Part shown: positions 1 to 7,370 of the stretch, piece after piece
Layout of the letters: each line of letters opens with the position of its first letter
How positions within the stretch are numbered: position 1 is the stretch's first letter
NCBI GenBank assembly: GCA_013203855.1
Contig: JABMPG010000473.1
Coordinates: 1 to 25,198 of the forward strand
Source: a bacterium
GTDB taxonomy: Bacteria > Sumerlaeota > Sumerlaeia > UBA8349
Reading direction: 5' to 3'
DNA: 25,198 nucleotides
Made by a program: the position numbers and the translations under genes
The notes under the pieces: model-generated
Database searches by the model: none
Told to the model about the DNA's origin: nothing
The model's input: the letters and a program-made list of their open reading frames with translations, nothing else

Positions 1-155
1 ATATTGACCAGCATCGGGTTGCCTTTCACCTTCCTCGCCTGTCCGACGGGAAAAGTCTGCCTAGATAATATTCCGCTGCTCCGGAAGTCAAGATCATTTG
101 GCCGAAAGCACAGCCGGGGGCGACTGTGCCACATACCACGTCCTGACCCCAGACT
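1..155. other. Non-coding stretch downstream of the oxidoreductase operon
   Basis: No convincing gene is seen here. The stretch lies just past the stop codon of the minus-strand oxidoreductase operon and contains the short hairpin repeat at 108-133. An 87-codon plus-strand reading frame begins here, but it runs into the antisense of the fused beta-gamma gene and resembles no protein I know. Confidence 0.5.
108..133 (-). repeat. Imperfect hairpin repeat, copy 1 (GCACAG...CTGTGC)
   Basis: Read on the minus strand, the site is TGTGGCACAG, then about eight C-rich bases, then GGCTGTGC. GCACAG and CTGTGC pair as a six-base stem. It starts 22 bases after the stop codon of the beta-gamma gene. A related copy lies at 16675-16700, just after the dtd stop codon. 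The following T-run is too short for a classical terminator, so this is more likely a dispersed palindromic repeat or a weak 3'-end hairpin. Confidence 0.4.
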
Positions 156-1646
156 TCAAATCCTTGCCCCTTCTTCCTTGCCCTTCACGTGCTCGACTCC
201 GGCCGCGAAGGCTTTGCGGTTAATCTCGGCTGCCTTGGGCTTTGGAAAGCTGGTGCTGAGGGCGTAATCCAGGTCGGCGTTGGTGAACAGGCCGGTCAGG
301 GCGCTGTACGCGCCGAGAAGAACCACGTTGGCGGCCCGGACGTCGCCGGCTGTCTGGGCGAGATCCATGGCGGGGACGCCGACGATTTTCACGCCGTCGC
401 GCTTCTCGATCTCTTCCTGCACGATGGAACTGTTGTAGATAACGAGCCCGCCGCGATTCATCTGGGGCAGGAAGCGTTCGAGGGAGGGCACGTTCATGGC
501 GAGGAGCACATCGATGTCGTTCACGACGGGCGAGCCGATTTCCTCGCGGCTGAGAATCACGCTGCTGTTGGCCGTGCCGCCGCGGCTTTCGGGACCGTAC
601 GACGGCAGCCATGTCACGTGATAGTCCGCGTTCATCCCGGCCTGGGCCACGAGGACGCCGAGGGTGAGCACGCCCTGTCCGCCGAAGCCGGCAAGTTTAC
701 AGCAGATGCTGTCGATGGCGGGAGCTTCGGGAGACTTGCTATGGCGGCCGTTATTCGAATCTGTTTGGGCGGTCTCGGCCTTCCCGGAATCCTTCTCGCC
801 GGTCAGGAGGGCATAGACCTCGCGGGCGGACAGGGATTCGGGTGGCGCAGGTCGCGGATCGGTCTCCTGGACCTTGTCGCGATAGACGCCAAGTTTGAAG
901 ACTGGGTACATGTTCTCGCGGATCCACTCGCCGGCCTGATCGGGCGCAACGCGCCACTGGGTCGGGCAGGGGGAGAGAATCTCGACGAAGGCGAAGCCCT
1001 TCCTCTCCATCTGGATCTTCAAGGCCTTGCGGATCGCCGCGCGTGCCTTCATCGTGGCCTGGGGGCTGTCTACGGCCACGCGCTCGACGTACACCGGCGA
1101 CTCGAGTCCGGCGATCATCTCGCACATCCGCATGGGATGGCCCTCACCCTCGACCTGTCGTCCGAAAGGCGAAGTGCTGGTTTTCATGTTGACGAGTGTA
1201 GTCGGGGCCATCTGGCCGCCGGTCATGCCGTAGATGGCGTTGTTGACGAAGAAGACGGCCATCCGCTCGCCCCGGTTGGCGGCGTGGATGATCTCGGCCA
1301 GACCGATGGCGGCCAAATCGCCGTCGCCCTGATAGCTGATGCAGATCGCCTCGGGATGGACACGCGAAATACCCGTGAGGGCCGCCGGGGCGCGGCCGTG
1401 GGGAACGGACACGGCGCAGAAATCGAAGTAGTAATACAGGAAGACGCTGCACCCGACCGGCGCGACGATGATGGCGCGGTCCTTGAGCCCGAAGTCGGCC
1501 ACAGCCTCGGCGATCAACTTGTGAGCCACGCCATGGCCGCAACCGGCGCAGTAGTGGGTGCCGCTCTTGTCCACGCCGGGTTTGCGGGCGAAGACATCCT
1601 GAAAAGCGGAGGGTTTGGAAAGGGTTTTGTCTGCCATTTTTTTCAT
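156..1646 (-). CDS. 2-oxoacid:ferredoxin oxidoreductase, fused beta and gamma subunits
   Basis: This cytoplasmic protein carries the thiamine-diphosphate (beta) half and the gamma half of a 2-oxoacid:ferredoxin oxidoreductase, which converts a 2-oxoacid plus CoA to acyl-CoA, CO2 and reduced ferredoxin. Numbered from the chosen start, residues 1-260 are beta: CAGCGHG at 33-39, the ThDP/Mg motif GDGD at 107-110 and NN at 135-136. A low-complexity linker of about 50 residues (260-313) follows. Residues 314-496 are gamma: GFGGQG near 320-325 and GPESRGG at 351-357. In many organisms these are separate genes. The frame is open to a TTG at 1670 that overlaps the preceding small ORF. ATG at 1646 or 1637 looks likelier, though neither has an ideal ribosome binding site. 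It is the last gene of the operon. Substrate class (branched-chain versus 2-oxoglutarate) is inferred from the VorB-like alpha subunit. Confidence 0.9.
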   Translation of the reverse strand: MKKMADKTLSKPSAFQDVFARKPGVDKSGTHYCAGCGHGVAHKLIAEAVADFGLKDRAIIVAPVGCSVFLYYYFDFCAVSVPHGRAPAALTGISRVHPEAICISYQGDGDLAAIGLAEIIHAANRGERMAVFFVNNAIYGMTGGQMAPTTLVNMKTSTSPFGRQVEGEGHPMRMCEMIAGLESPVYVERVAVDSPQATMKARAAIRKALKIQMERKGFAFVEILSPCPTQWRVAPDQAGEWIRENMYPVFKLGVYRDKVQETDPRPAPPESLSAREVYALLTGEKDSGKAETAQTDSNNGRHSKSPEAPAIDSICCKLAGFGGQGVLTLGVLVAQAGMNADYHVTWLPSYGPESRGGTANSSVILSREEIGSPVVNDIDVLLAMNVPSLERFLPQMNRGGLVIYNSSIVQEEIEKRDGVKIVGVPAMDLAQTAGDVRAANVVLLGAYSALTGLFTNADLDYALSTSFPKPKAAEINRKAFAAGVEHVKGKEEGARI

Positions 1647-1666
1647 CTGCCTGCGCGTGTTAGTGG

Positions 1667-1756
1667 TCAACTCCGGAGTCGTGCCCAGTAGACAACGCCT
1701 GCCACGACAACGATCGCAAAGAGGATGATCCCATCTCGATCCATCAGGTTCCTCAT
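1667..1756 (-). CDS. 29-residue single-pass membrane peptide in the oxidoreductase operon
   Basis: A short frame lies exactly between the alpha and beta-gamma genes. Its ATG overlaps the alpha stop codon as ATGA (1753-1756), a usual sign of translational coupling. Its TGA ends at 1667, inside a TTGA overlap with the longest possible beta-gamma frame. The product begins MRNLMDRDG, continues with a hydrophobic run of about 15 residues (IILFAIVVVAGVVYW) and ends ARLRS, so it reads as one membrane helix with a basic C-terminus. There is no strong ribosome binding site apart from coupling. I recognise no family. It could instead be an accidental frame in an 82-base intergenic gap, but the exact overlap and the clean hydrophobic profile argue for a real gene. 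Confidence 0.5.
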   Translation of the reverse strand: MRNLMDRDGIILFAIVVVAGVVYWARLRS

Positions 1757-2853
1757 TTCGGAACGGACACTTCGGATGATTTCTCTCTCACCGGCGCGGC
1801 CGCGTCCTTGCCCAGGATCTGCCGAGCCTTTTCGACCACTTCCTCGGGACTGGGAACGAAGCCGCCGACGCGGTTCATGAAATGAATCGGACTGCGTCCG
1901 GCCACGAAAAGTTTGATGTCCTGCACGAGCTGGCCGTTGTTCAGCTCGACCACGAGGAAATCGTGGACGCGGCCGACGTGCTCGAGCAGTTGAGTCTCCG
2001 GGAAAGGCCACAGCGTCTGGGGGCGGAACAGGCCGACCTTCAGGCCCTGCTCGCGTGCCTGATCCACAGCCGAGCGCAAAATGCGGCTCACGATCCCAAA
2101 CCCGACCAGAATCAGGTCCGCGTCCTCGCAGCGATAGGTCTCGCAGCGCGTTTCTTGCCTCTGAATTCCGGCGTAATTCTCCTGCAAATGCAGAACGTGG
2201 GCCTCCATCTCTTCGGGGTTGAGGAAGATGGAGGTGATGACGTTGCCATTGGTAGCGGCCTCGGGCGTGAGGGCCCAGTCCGGCGGTCCGGGCGGATCGA
2301 TGGCGGCCGGCATGTCCAGTGGTTCCATCATCTGGCCCACATAGGCGTCGCTCAGGACGAAAACCGGTATCCGATAGCGGTCGGCCAGTTCGAAGGCCAG
2401 CATGGTGAAATCGCACATCTCCTGGACCGAGTTCGGCGACAGGACGATGCAGCGATAGGACCCGTGGCCGCCGCCCTTGACCACCTGATTATAGTCGCCC
2501 TGGGAGGGATAGATGTTGCCCAGCCCCGGCCCCACGCGGCTGATATCCACGATCACGCTGGGGAGTTCGGAAGCCGCGAGGTAAGAGATCCCCTCCATTT
2601 TGAGGCTGATGCCCGGCCCGGACGAGGCGGTCATGGAGCGGACGCCCGCCGACGAGGCGCCGTAGACCATGTTGATGGCCGCGACCTCGCTTTCGGCCTG
2701 AATGAAGATCCGGCCCGCCTGGGGAAACAGGAGCGCCGCCGTATGGGCGATCTCGCTGGCCGGCGTGATGGGATATCCGAAGAATCCCCGGCAGCCCGCC
2801 AGCAAAGCGCCGCACACGACCGCATCGTTCCCTTTCATCAACTGCTTGCTCAT
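1753..2853 (-). CDS. vorB: 2-oxoacid:ferredoxin oxidoreductase alpha subunit, VorB type
   Basis: This is the alpha (pyrimidine-binding) subunit that pairs with the beta half encoded downstream. It has 366 residues, normal for the family. The N-terminal domain shows GYPITP at 26-31, QAESE at 52-56 and the GPGISLKMEGISY stretch near 79-91. From memory these match proteins annotated 3-methyl-2-oxobutanoate dehydrogenase subunit VorB. A C-terminal domain follows with the usual VGFG and RPQTLWPFP segments. The ATG at 2853 has AGAGA upstream and matches family N-termini; an upstream in-frame ATG at 2958 would add 35 residues encoded inside the ferredoxin gene and is rejected. The gene starts 37 bases after the ferredoxin and its stop overlaps the small peptide gene. 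The exact oxoacid substrate cannot be read from sequence; KorA would be an alternative name. Confidence 0.92.
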   Translation of the reverse strand: MSKQLMKGNDAVVCGALLAGCRGFFGYPITPASEIAHTAALLFPQAGRIFIQAESEVAAINMVYGASSAGVRSMTASSGPGISLKMEGISYLAASELPSVIVDISRVGPGLGNIYPSQGDYNQVVKGGGHGSYRCIVLSPNSVQEMCDFTMLAFELADRYRIPVFVLSDAYVGQMMEPLDMPAAIDPPGPPDWALTPEAATNGNVITSIFLNPEEMEAHVLHLQENYAGIQRQETRCETYRCEDADLILVGFGIVSRILRSAVDQAREQGLKVGLFRPQTLWPFPETQLLEHVGRVHDFLVVELNNGQLVQDIKLFVAGRSPIHFMNRVGGFVPSPEEVVEKARQILGKDAAAPVREKSSEVSVPK

Positions 2854-2890
2854 ATCTCTGTCTCTTTGGAAAATGGAAATCGGCCTTCGA

Positions 2891-3154
2891 TTACGACTCT
2901 TTCTCGGACTTCCCCTTCCGGCGGCGGACCTTGATACCCGCCGGCTCGGGACAAGCATAGTAGCACATGCCGCATCCCGTGCATACGCTCAAATCCCGGA
3001 TCGAAGCAGTCCGGTATCCCATCGAGTTGACATGGTCCGACATCTCCAGGACCCCTTTGGGACAGGCCTGCACGCAACGGCCGCACCCCTTGCACAACTG
3101 AAACTCAAGTTCGACCCCCGGCGCATCGGAGGCGGTCTGTTCGTTTGAAGCCAT
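2891..3154 (-). CDS. 2x[4Fe-4S] ferredoxin, delta subunit of the oxidoreductase
   Basis: This 87-residue protein is a bacterial-type ferredoxin with two complete cluster motifs: cysteines 21, 24, 27 and 31, each spaced as CxxCxxCxxxCP, and cysteines 58, 61, 64 and 68. A short acidic N-terminus and a lysine/arginine-rich tail flank the fold. It is the first gene of the minus-strand operon, directly before the VorB-type alpha gene, which is the normal place for the delta subunit that passes electrons from the ThDP centre to soluble ferredoxin. The ATG at 3154 is the only sensible start. A candidate promoter lies about 115 bases upstream. Confidence 0.92.
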   Translation of the reverse strand: MASNEQTASDAPGVELEFQLCKGCGRCVQACPKGVLEMSDHVNSMGYRTASIRDLSVCTGCGMCYYACPEPAGIKVRRRKGKSEKES

Positions 3155-3594
3155 TGCGATTCCTGCCCTGCCTTCGCGGCGAAACTCCGGCGCGAAGCGA
3201 AATGAGAATCCGGGCGGCCCTTTGCCAGATCAAGCCGGAGGAACCGGCCCGGTGGATTGTCGGTTGATATTATAGGGATGGCGGTCCCGGAAGGCCATAT
3301 TTTTCCGGACGGGAGCGATCTGGGGAATCAGTAGTCAAGAGTGAATGGCTACGAGCCCGGGAGCCGCGACATGGCTGTTTGTGGCACAATCTCCCGAAAT
3401 CCATGAAGGAGGACCTGCTCCCGGATCGAAATCTCACACCCCGGCCGCGGGCTGTTGGCTACTCCTTCCGCCTCTCCTGCGCTGGGCGTTTGATCTTGCT
3501 TCCCGGGGGGGCTTCTGATAGGTGTGAGCGGACCGGATAATGGTTCTTGGGCCATTCGTGGAGTTAGCTCGCTGTCAGAGTCTGAGGATTGACA
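3155..3594. other. Intergenic region between the divergent oxidoreductase operon and the GHL10 gene
   Basis: About 440 bases separate the minus-strand operon from the plus-strand GHL10 gene. It contains a candidate minus-strand promoter (3269-3297) and a TGTGGCACA at 3380-3388, a 9-mer also found in the hairpin repeats at 108-133 and 16675-16700 but here without the second arm. I see no tRNA, terminator or convincing small gene. Long frames on the minus strand across this stretch are antisense extensions. Confidence 0.5.
3269..3297 (-). promoter_or_regulatory. Candidate promoter of the 2-oxoacid oxidoreductase operon
   Basis: On the minus strand a perfect TATAAT lies at 3274-3269. The -35 element is poor (TGGCCT around 3297-3292 at 17-base spacing). 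The predicted transcript would have a leader of about 105 bases before the ferredoxin ATG at 3154. Confidence 0.35.
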
Positions 3595-5343
3595 TTGTTT
3601 CTGCGCACTCTGCTTACGTTTTTTCGAGGTCTGTCGACGGGGGCGGTGTGCCTCGTTGGGCTCCTTCCTGTTCTGGCGGCTGGCCAACCCACTTCTCCTT
3701 TGCTTGTGCTTGATTTCGAGCCTCTTGCGACGACGATCACGCTTCCGACCTTGCGGCCTGAGATCCGGGCCGTTCTGGTGCGGGCGGGGGGGGCGGATTT
3801 GCGTAGCGAGAGGGCGATCCGAGGCGTGGTGACGCAGCTGGCCGAGTTTCAGGTGAGCGATGTCTTTGTGGAGGCCCGGGTTTTCGGCCAAGCCTACTAT
3901 GAATCGGCCCTGACTCCCCGTCCTGCCGGATGGCTGAACGAGAATTTTGATTCCTTGGGCGTCTTTCTCCAGGCGGTTCACGAGGTGACCCCGGAGATGC
4001 GGGTCCATGCGGTGGTCGATGTCCTGCGCGTCTACAGTGATCTGAATCCGTTCGCGCCCCCGGCGGGGCATCTTCTTCTCGAGCATCCGGGGTGGCTGTG
4101 CCTGGATCGCGCGGGACAGCGGCGCGATCTGGCGGGGAACTTGTGGATCGATCCGGGCGTGCCGGGCGTGCGTACTTACCTCGAGAGCGTGGTGCGGGAA
4201 TTGGCCGAGCGATACGAATTGAACGGGATTCATCTCAGTGAACTGCGATATCCCGGAACGGACATGCACTGGGGGTACAACCCTCAGGCTTTGGCGGCGT
4301 TCCAGGCCGGCCATCCCGGCGCGGGCCGCGAGCTGCCGGGACCGGCGGAAGAGGAGTGGGTGGCATGGCGCGCGGCCCGATTGACGGATCTTGCGACGGC
4401 GCTGGCGGAAACGGCTCGGAAGACGCGGCCGGGCATGATCGTGTCGGTCGCGGCGCTGGCCACGGGACAGCCTCCACGCTTCGTGCCTTCGGCTCTGATG
4501 ATGGACGGCGGGTCCACGGAGACGACGCCCGGGGTGAGCGTGTCGCTGGGAACGTCGGAGCCCGACTTTCGCGGAGCGCTTCAGAACTGGCCGGCGTGGC
4601 GTCGACGGGGTCTGTTCGACTGGGTGGCGCTTTCGAACCGGCACAGCCAGTTGGGGGATGAGAGAACCTTTCTCTACTGGGTCGACTACGCCCGCTCGCA
4701 GAAGGGCTCGGGGCAGATCCTTGCCGAGGTGTCGGGCGCGGAAAACGTCGAGAGCGGTGTGGTGCGGCTGATGCGGTTGGCGATGGCGCGAGGATGTGAC
4801 GGGGTCTTACTGGACTCCTATCAGACGCTTGGCCGTGAGCGGGCGGCTTTGCCCGCGCTGGCGTATATCAGCCGGGCGACGTTCTCCCCGGATGCCAAGA
4901 TGCCACTCTATCTGCATCGCGCTTTGCTGGCCTCGGTTCCCCCGCCCGCGACGGATTTTCGGATGCTCGAGATACCGGAAGGGCCTTCGACTCCCCGCGA
5001 GGAGGCGATTGTGGCTCCTGCGGCAGTGGAACCCTCTTTGACTCAAACGGACGCGACCCGGGCACTTCTCGGGCTGAGCCGATCCGTTTCATTTGCGGGG
5101 GCGCGTCCCGCTCCGGGGGTTGAGGGTCCGGCGGATCTGTCGCTCTTTCCGGAACCGTCGCCTCGGCTCTTTACGGAGGGGGGCGGCTGGCAGCGGGTGC
5201 AGCTTTCGAGCGGGCGGGACTTCATCGGGCAGCAGTTGGCTTCTCAGGCGGGCCTGACCACTTTTCGCCTGCGGGATGGTCTGATCGTGGCGTTGCCGGA
5301 CGATCAGGTTGCTTCGATGAGTCCTCTGGAAGAGGCAAAATAG
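3595..5343 (+). CDS. Secreted glycoside-hydrolase-like protein (GHL10/DUF187-like TIM barrel)
   Basis: The 582-residue product begins with a signal peptide (FLRTLLTFFRG, then a hydrophobic run ending near LPVLAAG), so it is exported or anchored. Residues ~35-420 resemble the GHL10 family: a strand with DVFVEARVFG, WVN-like positions replaced by VHAVVDVLRVYS, NLWIDPGVPGVR (family pattern 'xxLDPGxPxVR') and GIHLSELRYPG. Families of this type act on glycans, but the activity here is unknown. The usual acidic residue in the GIHxD segment is serine. The C-terminal ~150 residues are proline-rich and then form a small domain ending VALPDDQVASM. A TTG at 3595 is preferred because GAGGA precedes it by six bases; TTG at 3589 is also in frame. 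The stop codon abuts the tadA ATG, suggesting co-transcription. Confidence 0.72.
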   Translation: MFLRTLLTFFRGLSTGAVCLVGLLPVLAAGQPTSPLLVLDFEPLATTITLPTLRPEIRAVLVRAGGADLRSERAIRGVVTQLAEFQVSDVFVEARVFGQAYYESALTPRPAGWLNENFDSLGVFLQAVHEVTPEMRVHAVVDVLRVYSDLNPFAPPAGHLLLEHPGWLCLDRAGQRRDLAGNLWIDPGVPGVRTYLESVVRELAERYELNGIHLSELRYPGTDMHWGYNPQALAAFQAGHPGAGRELPGPAEEEWVAWRAARLTDLATALAETARKTRPGMIVSVAALATGQPPRFVPSALMMDGGSTETTPGVSVSLGTSEPDFRGALQNWPAWRRRGLFDWVALSNRHSQLGDERTFLYWVDYARSQKGSGQILAEVSGAENVESGVVRLMRLAMARGCDGVLLDSYQTLGRERAALPALAYISRATFSPDAKMPLYLHRALLASVPPPATDFRMLEIPEGPSTPREEAIVAPAAVEPSLTQTDATRALLGLSRSVSFAGARPAPGVEGPADLSLFPEPSPRLFTEGGGWQRVQLSSGRDFIGQQLASQAGLTTFRLRDGLIVALPDDQVASMSPLEEAK

Positions 5344-5832
5344 ATGCGGTTGCCTTTCGGTCCTGAAGCGCGGATGGAGCGGGCCCTGGAAGAGGCGCGC
5401 AAAGCGATCGAGCGGGACGAGGTGCCCGTCGGCGCCTTGGTCATCGCGCCGGATGGAACTCTCCTTGGCGCGGCCCATGACGAGCGGATGGCGCGGCGGG
5501 ACCCGACGGCGCATGCGGAGATTCTGGCCTTGCGGCGCGCCGCCCAGGCTCTAGGGGACTGGCGGCTCGAAGAGTGCGAACTGGTGGTGACGCTCGAACC
5601 GTGTCCGATGTGCGCAGGGGCGCTGGTGCTGGCTCGAATCAAGCGGCTGGTCTATGGCGCGGCAAGTCCGAAGAGCGGGGCAGTCGCAACCCACACGCGC
5701 CTTCTCGATATCGAGACGTTCAACCACAAGGTTGAAGTCCAGAGCGGGGTGCTGGCCGAGGCGTGCGGGAAAGTGCTGAGCGAGTATTTCCGGGGGAGAA
5801 GGAGCGGGGGGGAATGCAAGAGCAGCGAATGA
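5344..5832 (+). CDS. tadA: tRNA-specific adenosine deaminase
   Basis: TadA deaminates adenosine 34 of tRNA-Arg(ACG) to inosine for wobble decoding. The 162-residue protein shows the full zinc and catalytic set: H57-A-E59 in TAHAEILAL and P-C87-P-M-C90. ALVIAPDG and ARIKRLVYGA are also typical, as is the FNHKVEV segment. The ATG at 5344 directly follows the TAG of the upstream gene, with AGAGG eight bases before it inside that gene. A start at Met11 would also preserve the fold. The last ~12 residues are a hydrophilic tail beyond the domain. Confidence 0.95.
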   Translation: MRLPFGPEARMERALEEARKAIERDEVPVGALVIAPDGTLLGAAHDERMARRDPTAHAEILALRRAAQALGDWRLEECELVVTLEPCPMCAGALVLARIKRLVYGAASPKSGAVATHTRLLDIETFNHKVEVQSGVLAEACGKVLSEYFRGRRSGGECKSSE

Positions 5833-5908
5833 GAGATGTGCAAATGCGGACCGAACTGATACGTGACCTCGAGATCAAAACAGCAGATACACAATAGAAA
5901 GGCAAAAC

Positions 5909-6736
5909 ATGAACACTTTGTCCGAGTTTTCGCTGGAAGGGAAGCGCGTCCTCATCACGGGGGGGGCCGGCGTATTGTGCAAGATCCTGGGGATGGGGCT
6001 GGGACAGGCCGGGGCGTCGGTGATTCTGGCCGACCTCCGCGGCGACGCGGCCGATGAAGCCGCCAAGGAGCTGCGAGCAGATGGGATCGAGGCGGACTCG
6101 GTCGCCCTGGATGTGATGAGCCCGGAAACGATCCAGAAAGTGGCCCAGGAAGTGTGCGCGTCGGGCCCGGTGGATATTCTGGTGAACGGCGCGGGGGGCA
6201 ATCAGAAGCAGGCGACGACCTCGCCCGACCTATCGTTCTTCGACCTGCCGCTGGACGCAATGCGACGGGTGATCGATCTGAACTTTTTCGGCGGAGCCTT
6301 CCTGACCAGCCAAGTGTTCGCAAGGGAGATGGTGAAGCGGGACGAGGGCGGGGTGATTCTTAATATCTCGTCAATGAACGCGTTGCGGCCCTTGACACGG
6401 ATCCCGGGCTACAGTGCCGCCAAGGCGGCCGTGAGCAATTTCACCCAGTGGCTGGCGGTCCATCTGGCTCAGGAATACAACCCGAAGGTGCGGGTCAATG
6501 CTCTCGCGCCAGGCTTCTTCCTGACCGATCAGAACCGCTTCCTCCTGACGGACAAAGACACGGGGGAACTGACCGCACGGGGCCAGAGCATCATTTCACA
6601 CACCCCCGCAGGCCGTTTCGGCGAGCCGGGAGACCTGGTGGGCACGGCCCTGTGGCTGTGCTCGGACGCCTCGCGCTTCGTGAGCGGGATTGTGGTGCCG
6701 GTGGACGGCGGGTTCAGCGCTTTTTCGGGAGTCTGA
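5909..6736 (+). CDS. SDR-family oxidoreductase, D-mannonate oxidoreductase (UxuB/YjmF) type
   Basis: A 275-residue classical short-chain dehydrogenase, cytoplasmic and NAD(P)-dependent. The nucleotide-binding motif is TGGAGVLC (17-24). NGAGG at 93-97 stands for the NNAG motif. The catalytic set is N125, S155, Y168 and K172 (YSAAK). The C-terminal part (PGFFLTDQNRFLLTD, GRFGEP, VPVDGGFSAFSGV) closely resembles from memory the Bacillus YjmF/UxuB-type mannonate oxidoreductases, which interconvert D-mannonate and D-fructuronate in hexuronate breakdown. The atypical VLC in the cofactor motif is, as I recall, shared with that subfamily. It starts 76 bases after tadA, and no other uronate genes are in the window, so the substrate assignment is inference. 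Confidence 0.85.
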   Translation: MNTLSEFSLEGKRVLITGGAGVLCKILGMGLGQAGASVILADLRGDAADEAAKELRADGIEADSVALDVMSPETIQKVAQEVCASGPVDILVNGAGGNQKQATTSPDLSFFDLPLDAMRRVIDLNFFGGAFLTSQVFAREMVKRDEGGVILNISSMNALRPLTRIPGYSAAKAAVSNFTQWLAVHLAQEYNPKVRVNALAPGFFLTDQNRFLLTDKDTGELTARGQSIISHTPAGRFGEPGDLVGTALWLCSDASRFVSGIVVPVDGGFSAFSGV

Positions 6737-6837
6737 GGAGAGCGGCCAGGAAGAGGAGCACCTCGCGCCGATCCTGAAGTGTGGCCCACGGCTTAGACAA
6801 GGCGAATGTTTTCGGGCTCGAGAGGTCCGATTCCTAC

Positions 6838-6866
6838 TTGACATTTGGGGGGGCGGGTGACAGAGT
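6838..6866 (+). promoter_or_regulatory. Possible promoter of rpmE
   Basis: A perfect TTGACA (6838-6843) is followed after 17 bases by CAGAGT, which matches the -10 consensus at only three of six positions. It lies 110 bases before the rpmE RBS, in the 242-base gap after the SDR gene. Confidence 0.25.
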
Positions 6867-6978
6867 CTTTGTCTGCGTTGCGGCCGGGAGAGGTCGCGGC
6901 ACGGGTTTCGGTTAGCCGGAGCCCCGGCGAAGAAGCGGAAACAGCCGCCCTTCGACACCCCAAATCAGGAGATCGATC

Positions 6979-7251
6979 ATGAAAAAAGAAATCCATCCCG
7001 CCGTTGGCTTGGTCCAGTACCGGTGCGCGTCTTGCTCGAATCGTTTCGTCACCACTTCGACCAAGATGGACGCCCGCGTGGAGGAGTTCGAAGGGAAGCC
7101 CTTCCCCACGATCGTGCTGGAAACGTGCTCGAACTGCCATCCGTTCTTCACGGAGAAACAGACCTTCATCGACACGGCCGGCCGCGTCGAGAAGTTCCAG
7201 AAGCGTTTCGCCAAGTTCCGTCCGCCGGCGGAAGAAGAGAAAAGCGAATAG
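6979..7251 (+). CDS. rpmE: 50S ribosomal protein L31, zinc-binding form
   Basis: L31 sits on the large ribosomal subunit. The N-terminus MKKEIHP and the C-terminal core CSNCHPFFTEKQ plus DTAGRVEKFQKRF are diagnostic. Cysteines 16, 19, 50 and 53 form the zinc-ribbon of the C+ type. At 90 residues it is about 20 longer than the commonest forms, because of extra residues between the two cysteine pairs (roughly 30-46) and an acidic tail. AGGAG eight bases before the ATG sets the start. A strong intrinsic terminator follows at 7311. Confidence 0.96.
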   Translation: MKKEIHPAVGLVQYRCASCSNRFVTTSTKMDARVEEFEGKPFPTIVLETCSNCHPFFTEKQTFIDTAGRVEKFQKRFAKFRPPAEEEKSE

Positions 7252-7310
7252 ATCTTCCCAGCCGCTCGCGCCGGGTTTTGCAATGGCGCGGACTTCGGGA
7301 ATGGGATAAA

Positions 7311-7351
7311 AAGGCCTCTCCGCTTCGGCGGAGGGGCTTTTTGCTTTTTTT
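7311..7351 (+). terminator. Rho-independent terminator after rpmE
   Basis: A GC-rich stem GGCCTCTCCGC with a TTCG tetraloop and GCGGAGGGGCT on the other arm (one G-T wobble) is followed by T-rich sequence (TTTTT, then GC, then a seven-T run). AAAA precedes the stem, so it may work partly in both directions. Confidence 0.88.
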
Positions 7352-7370
7352 GACTCCTGGAGCCTGACCG

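Noticed and set aside
189..1691. 500-codon plus-strand open frame
   Set aside because: It is exactly antisense to the beta-gamma gene, has no RBS and shows the composition of a reverse-strand shadow in GC-rich DNA.
3383..3400. TGGCAC resembling a sigma-54 -24 element
   Set aside because: The -12 TTGC element is missing (TCCC), and the same TGGCAC belongs to the repeated 9-mer.
6790..6850. tRNA-like string (GGTCCGATTCC)
   Set aside because: The T-arm stem does not pair beyond three bases and no acceptor, D or anticodon arm could be fitted.
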